This document shows positions 62,752 through 64,000 of a stretch of DNA of 64,000 nt, piece after piece (the stretch's first letter is position 1; every line of letters starts with the position of its first letter). The position numbers and the translations under genes were made by a program. The stretch covers positions 2,960,380 to 3,024,379 of the forward strand of contig CM039181.1 in assembly GCA_008360975.2 (NCBI GenBank), written 5' to 3'. The stretch is from Lichenostomus cassidix. Its lineage: Eukaryota; Chordata; Aves; Passeriformes; Meliphagidae. The notes under the pieces are model-generated. The model did no database searches and was not told where the DNA came from. It saw only the letters and a list, made by a program, of their open reading frames with translations.

Positions 62752-63630
62752 CCCAAAAAAACCATTTAAAAGGCAGAATATGTTATGTCATCATCACCTA
62801 AGCAAAATAACATCAGACTCAGTCTTGTCCCTTTTTTCTGACATTCAGTGCACATGAAGGCAAACTACTTCAGATTATTTGCTGCTCACTGACAAAAACA
62901 GGTCTGTCACATATTAATTAAATATGCTGTCACATATTAACAGCCCAGGAGAAATCATTTACTTTCCACTCCCTTCTAGGAAGTATTTAAAAAGAGGCAG
63001 AGAGGTGTTTTTCTGCCCTGCAAGCAAAGTGCTATCCAGAACAGTGGCTGAAACTCAGATCCAACAAAGGGTGCTGAATTTAAACCCAAGCCTCTTCTAT
63101 CCAAACCAATGCATCACAAGTGGCTCCTTTTCCAGCCACCAGGAAGCCAAGGGTGAGCTCAGCTGTGGCTCCACGCCACCCCAAGCACCAGTTCATGGTT
63201 TCTGCCTGGCTCTCCATGCTCTCTGCTCCTCAAACCCAGGCAGCAAAGCTCCCACAGCAGAAGATTGAACCAGGAGGAGCACAGGGAGGGTGCAAAAGGC
63301 AGTGCAAGGACAGAGATGAGGGTGCTGGAATTGGCTGGGTGAGGATTTAGGGCACAGGAGGGTCCTTGGGAGTGAGGCTAAGGTTTGGAGGGAATCAGCA
63401 AGGTGCAAAAGGCAAAGCCTGGGGAGCAAAGCTTGGAGGCGATGAAATGACTAAGGAGAAGCAAGAGAAGGGATGAGGAGAGGCAGAACAACAAAGTGGG
63501 GAGGAGAGGAAGGAAGGAAGGAGCTGCCAGAAGCAGCTGCACATGCCAGGCAGGTTCATTCCTCTGTGAGTCTGGAAGGGAACAGCATGATCATTGTGCC
63601 TCCTCTGCAAATATCTAAAGGAAAAGGTCC

Positions 63631-63705
63631 CTCATCTCTCAATCCTGACTCTCAATCCTCATCTCTCAATCCTGACTCTCAATCCTCATCTCTCAATCCT
63701 GACTC
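63631..63705. repeat. 27-bp tandem repeat, about 2.7 copies
   Basis: The unit consists of two half-units, ctctcaatcctgact and ctctcaatcctcat. It repeats from 63631 to about 63705 with no visible substitution. The lack of divergence suggests recent expansion or ongoing length variation. Confidence 0.93.
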
Positions 63706-64000
63706 CTGCAGAGCACAGTTTACTTCTGCCACCTTCTCCTAGCTCCTCTGCTTGCTCAACCAGCAGATAACCATGGAGTGAATCCAAAGGTGAATCCAAC
63801 CTTAAAACCCATGTGGTTCCCCACTATGAAATTTCCAGCTATTCACATTACTAGCTCTGAACAGTGAGGAAGTTCAATCCAGAAACTGTGCCAAAAAGAA
63901 CTTTAAAAGATTACAGACTGAACTAACCAAGCTGCAAGGAAATACCAGCACTTGGGAGCAGGAATTACTGAGAAGTTGTAAATCTGTCTCAGAGCAGGAT

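Larger units (their letters stand above)
38381..64000 (-). other. TMTC1: TMTC1 intron, right part (at least 25.6 kb, runs off the window)
   Basis: This is upstream intron of TMTC1. I searched by eye on the minus strand for the preceding TMTC1 exon (KETGIT and CLVYD region, donor after TA) and did not find it. Elements present are a solo LTR at 43933-44195, CR1 remnants at 54995-55483, 57215-57455 and 59230-59840, tandem duplications at 40873-40951, 41243-41300 and 63631-63705, A/T tracts, and purine-rich stretches at 42768-42850, 43745-43815 and 63255-63530. The remainder shows nothing I can name. Confidence 0.75.

Noticed and set aside
63631..63705. Direct repeats considered as a CRISPR-like array
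   Set aside because: Units are contiguous without unique spacers, and the genome is vertebrate.

Overview
This is a piece of a vertebrate nuclear genome, almost certainly a bird. It is AT-rich with short low-complexity tracts, it carries fragments of CR1 LINEs whose 3' ends look avian or sauropsid, and it has short solo LTRs. There are no compact back-to-back ORFs, operons, tRNAs, rRNAs or CRISPR arrays. Species-level placement is not possible from the sequence alone.

The window lies inside one protein-coding gene on the minus strand, TMTC1 (transmembrane O-mannosyltransferase targeting cadherins 1). I can place six consecutive internal exons, in transcript order: 38380-38299, 37864-37761, 29826-29637, 20972-20851, 13710-13546 and 6009-5896. 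All have AG/GT splice sites, and the reading phases join without a break into 777 nt (259 codons) with no stop. They encode the middle of the protein: membrane segments on both sides of the TMTC DUF1736 region, the last hydrophobic segments, and the first part of the TPR array. The N-terminal exons lie beyond base 64000. The remaining TPR exons and the 3' UTR lie beyond base 1.

Layout: 1-5895 is intron running off the left edge. 5896-38380 is the exon-bearing part, with introns of about 7.5, 7.1, 8.7, 7.9 and 0.43 kb. 38381-64000 is a single intron of at least 25.6 kb in which I find no further exon. The noncoding part holds a degenerate CR1 copy of about 2 kb (10405-12380), shorter CR1 remnants (12709, 17028, 27815, 54995, 57215 and 59230), two related solo LTRs (37936-38200 and 43933-44195) in the same orientation as the gene, several small tandem duplications, and A/T homopolymer tracts.

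I found no previously undescribed multi-gene system. The most interesting points are structural events that touch TMTC1 splicing. A 90-bp tandem duplication copies the 3' splice site of exon 20851-20972 and leaves a decoy acceptor that would lead into a stop codon. A solo LTR with CCAAT, TATA and AATAAA motifs in sense orientation fills most of a 434-bp intron.
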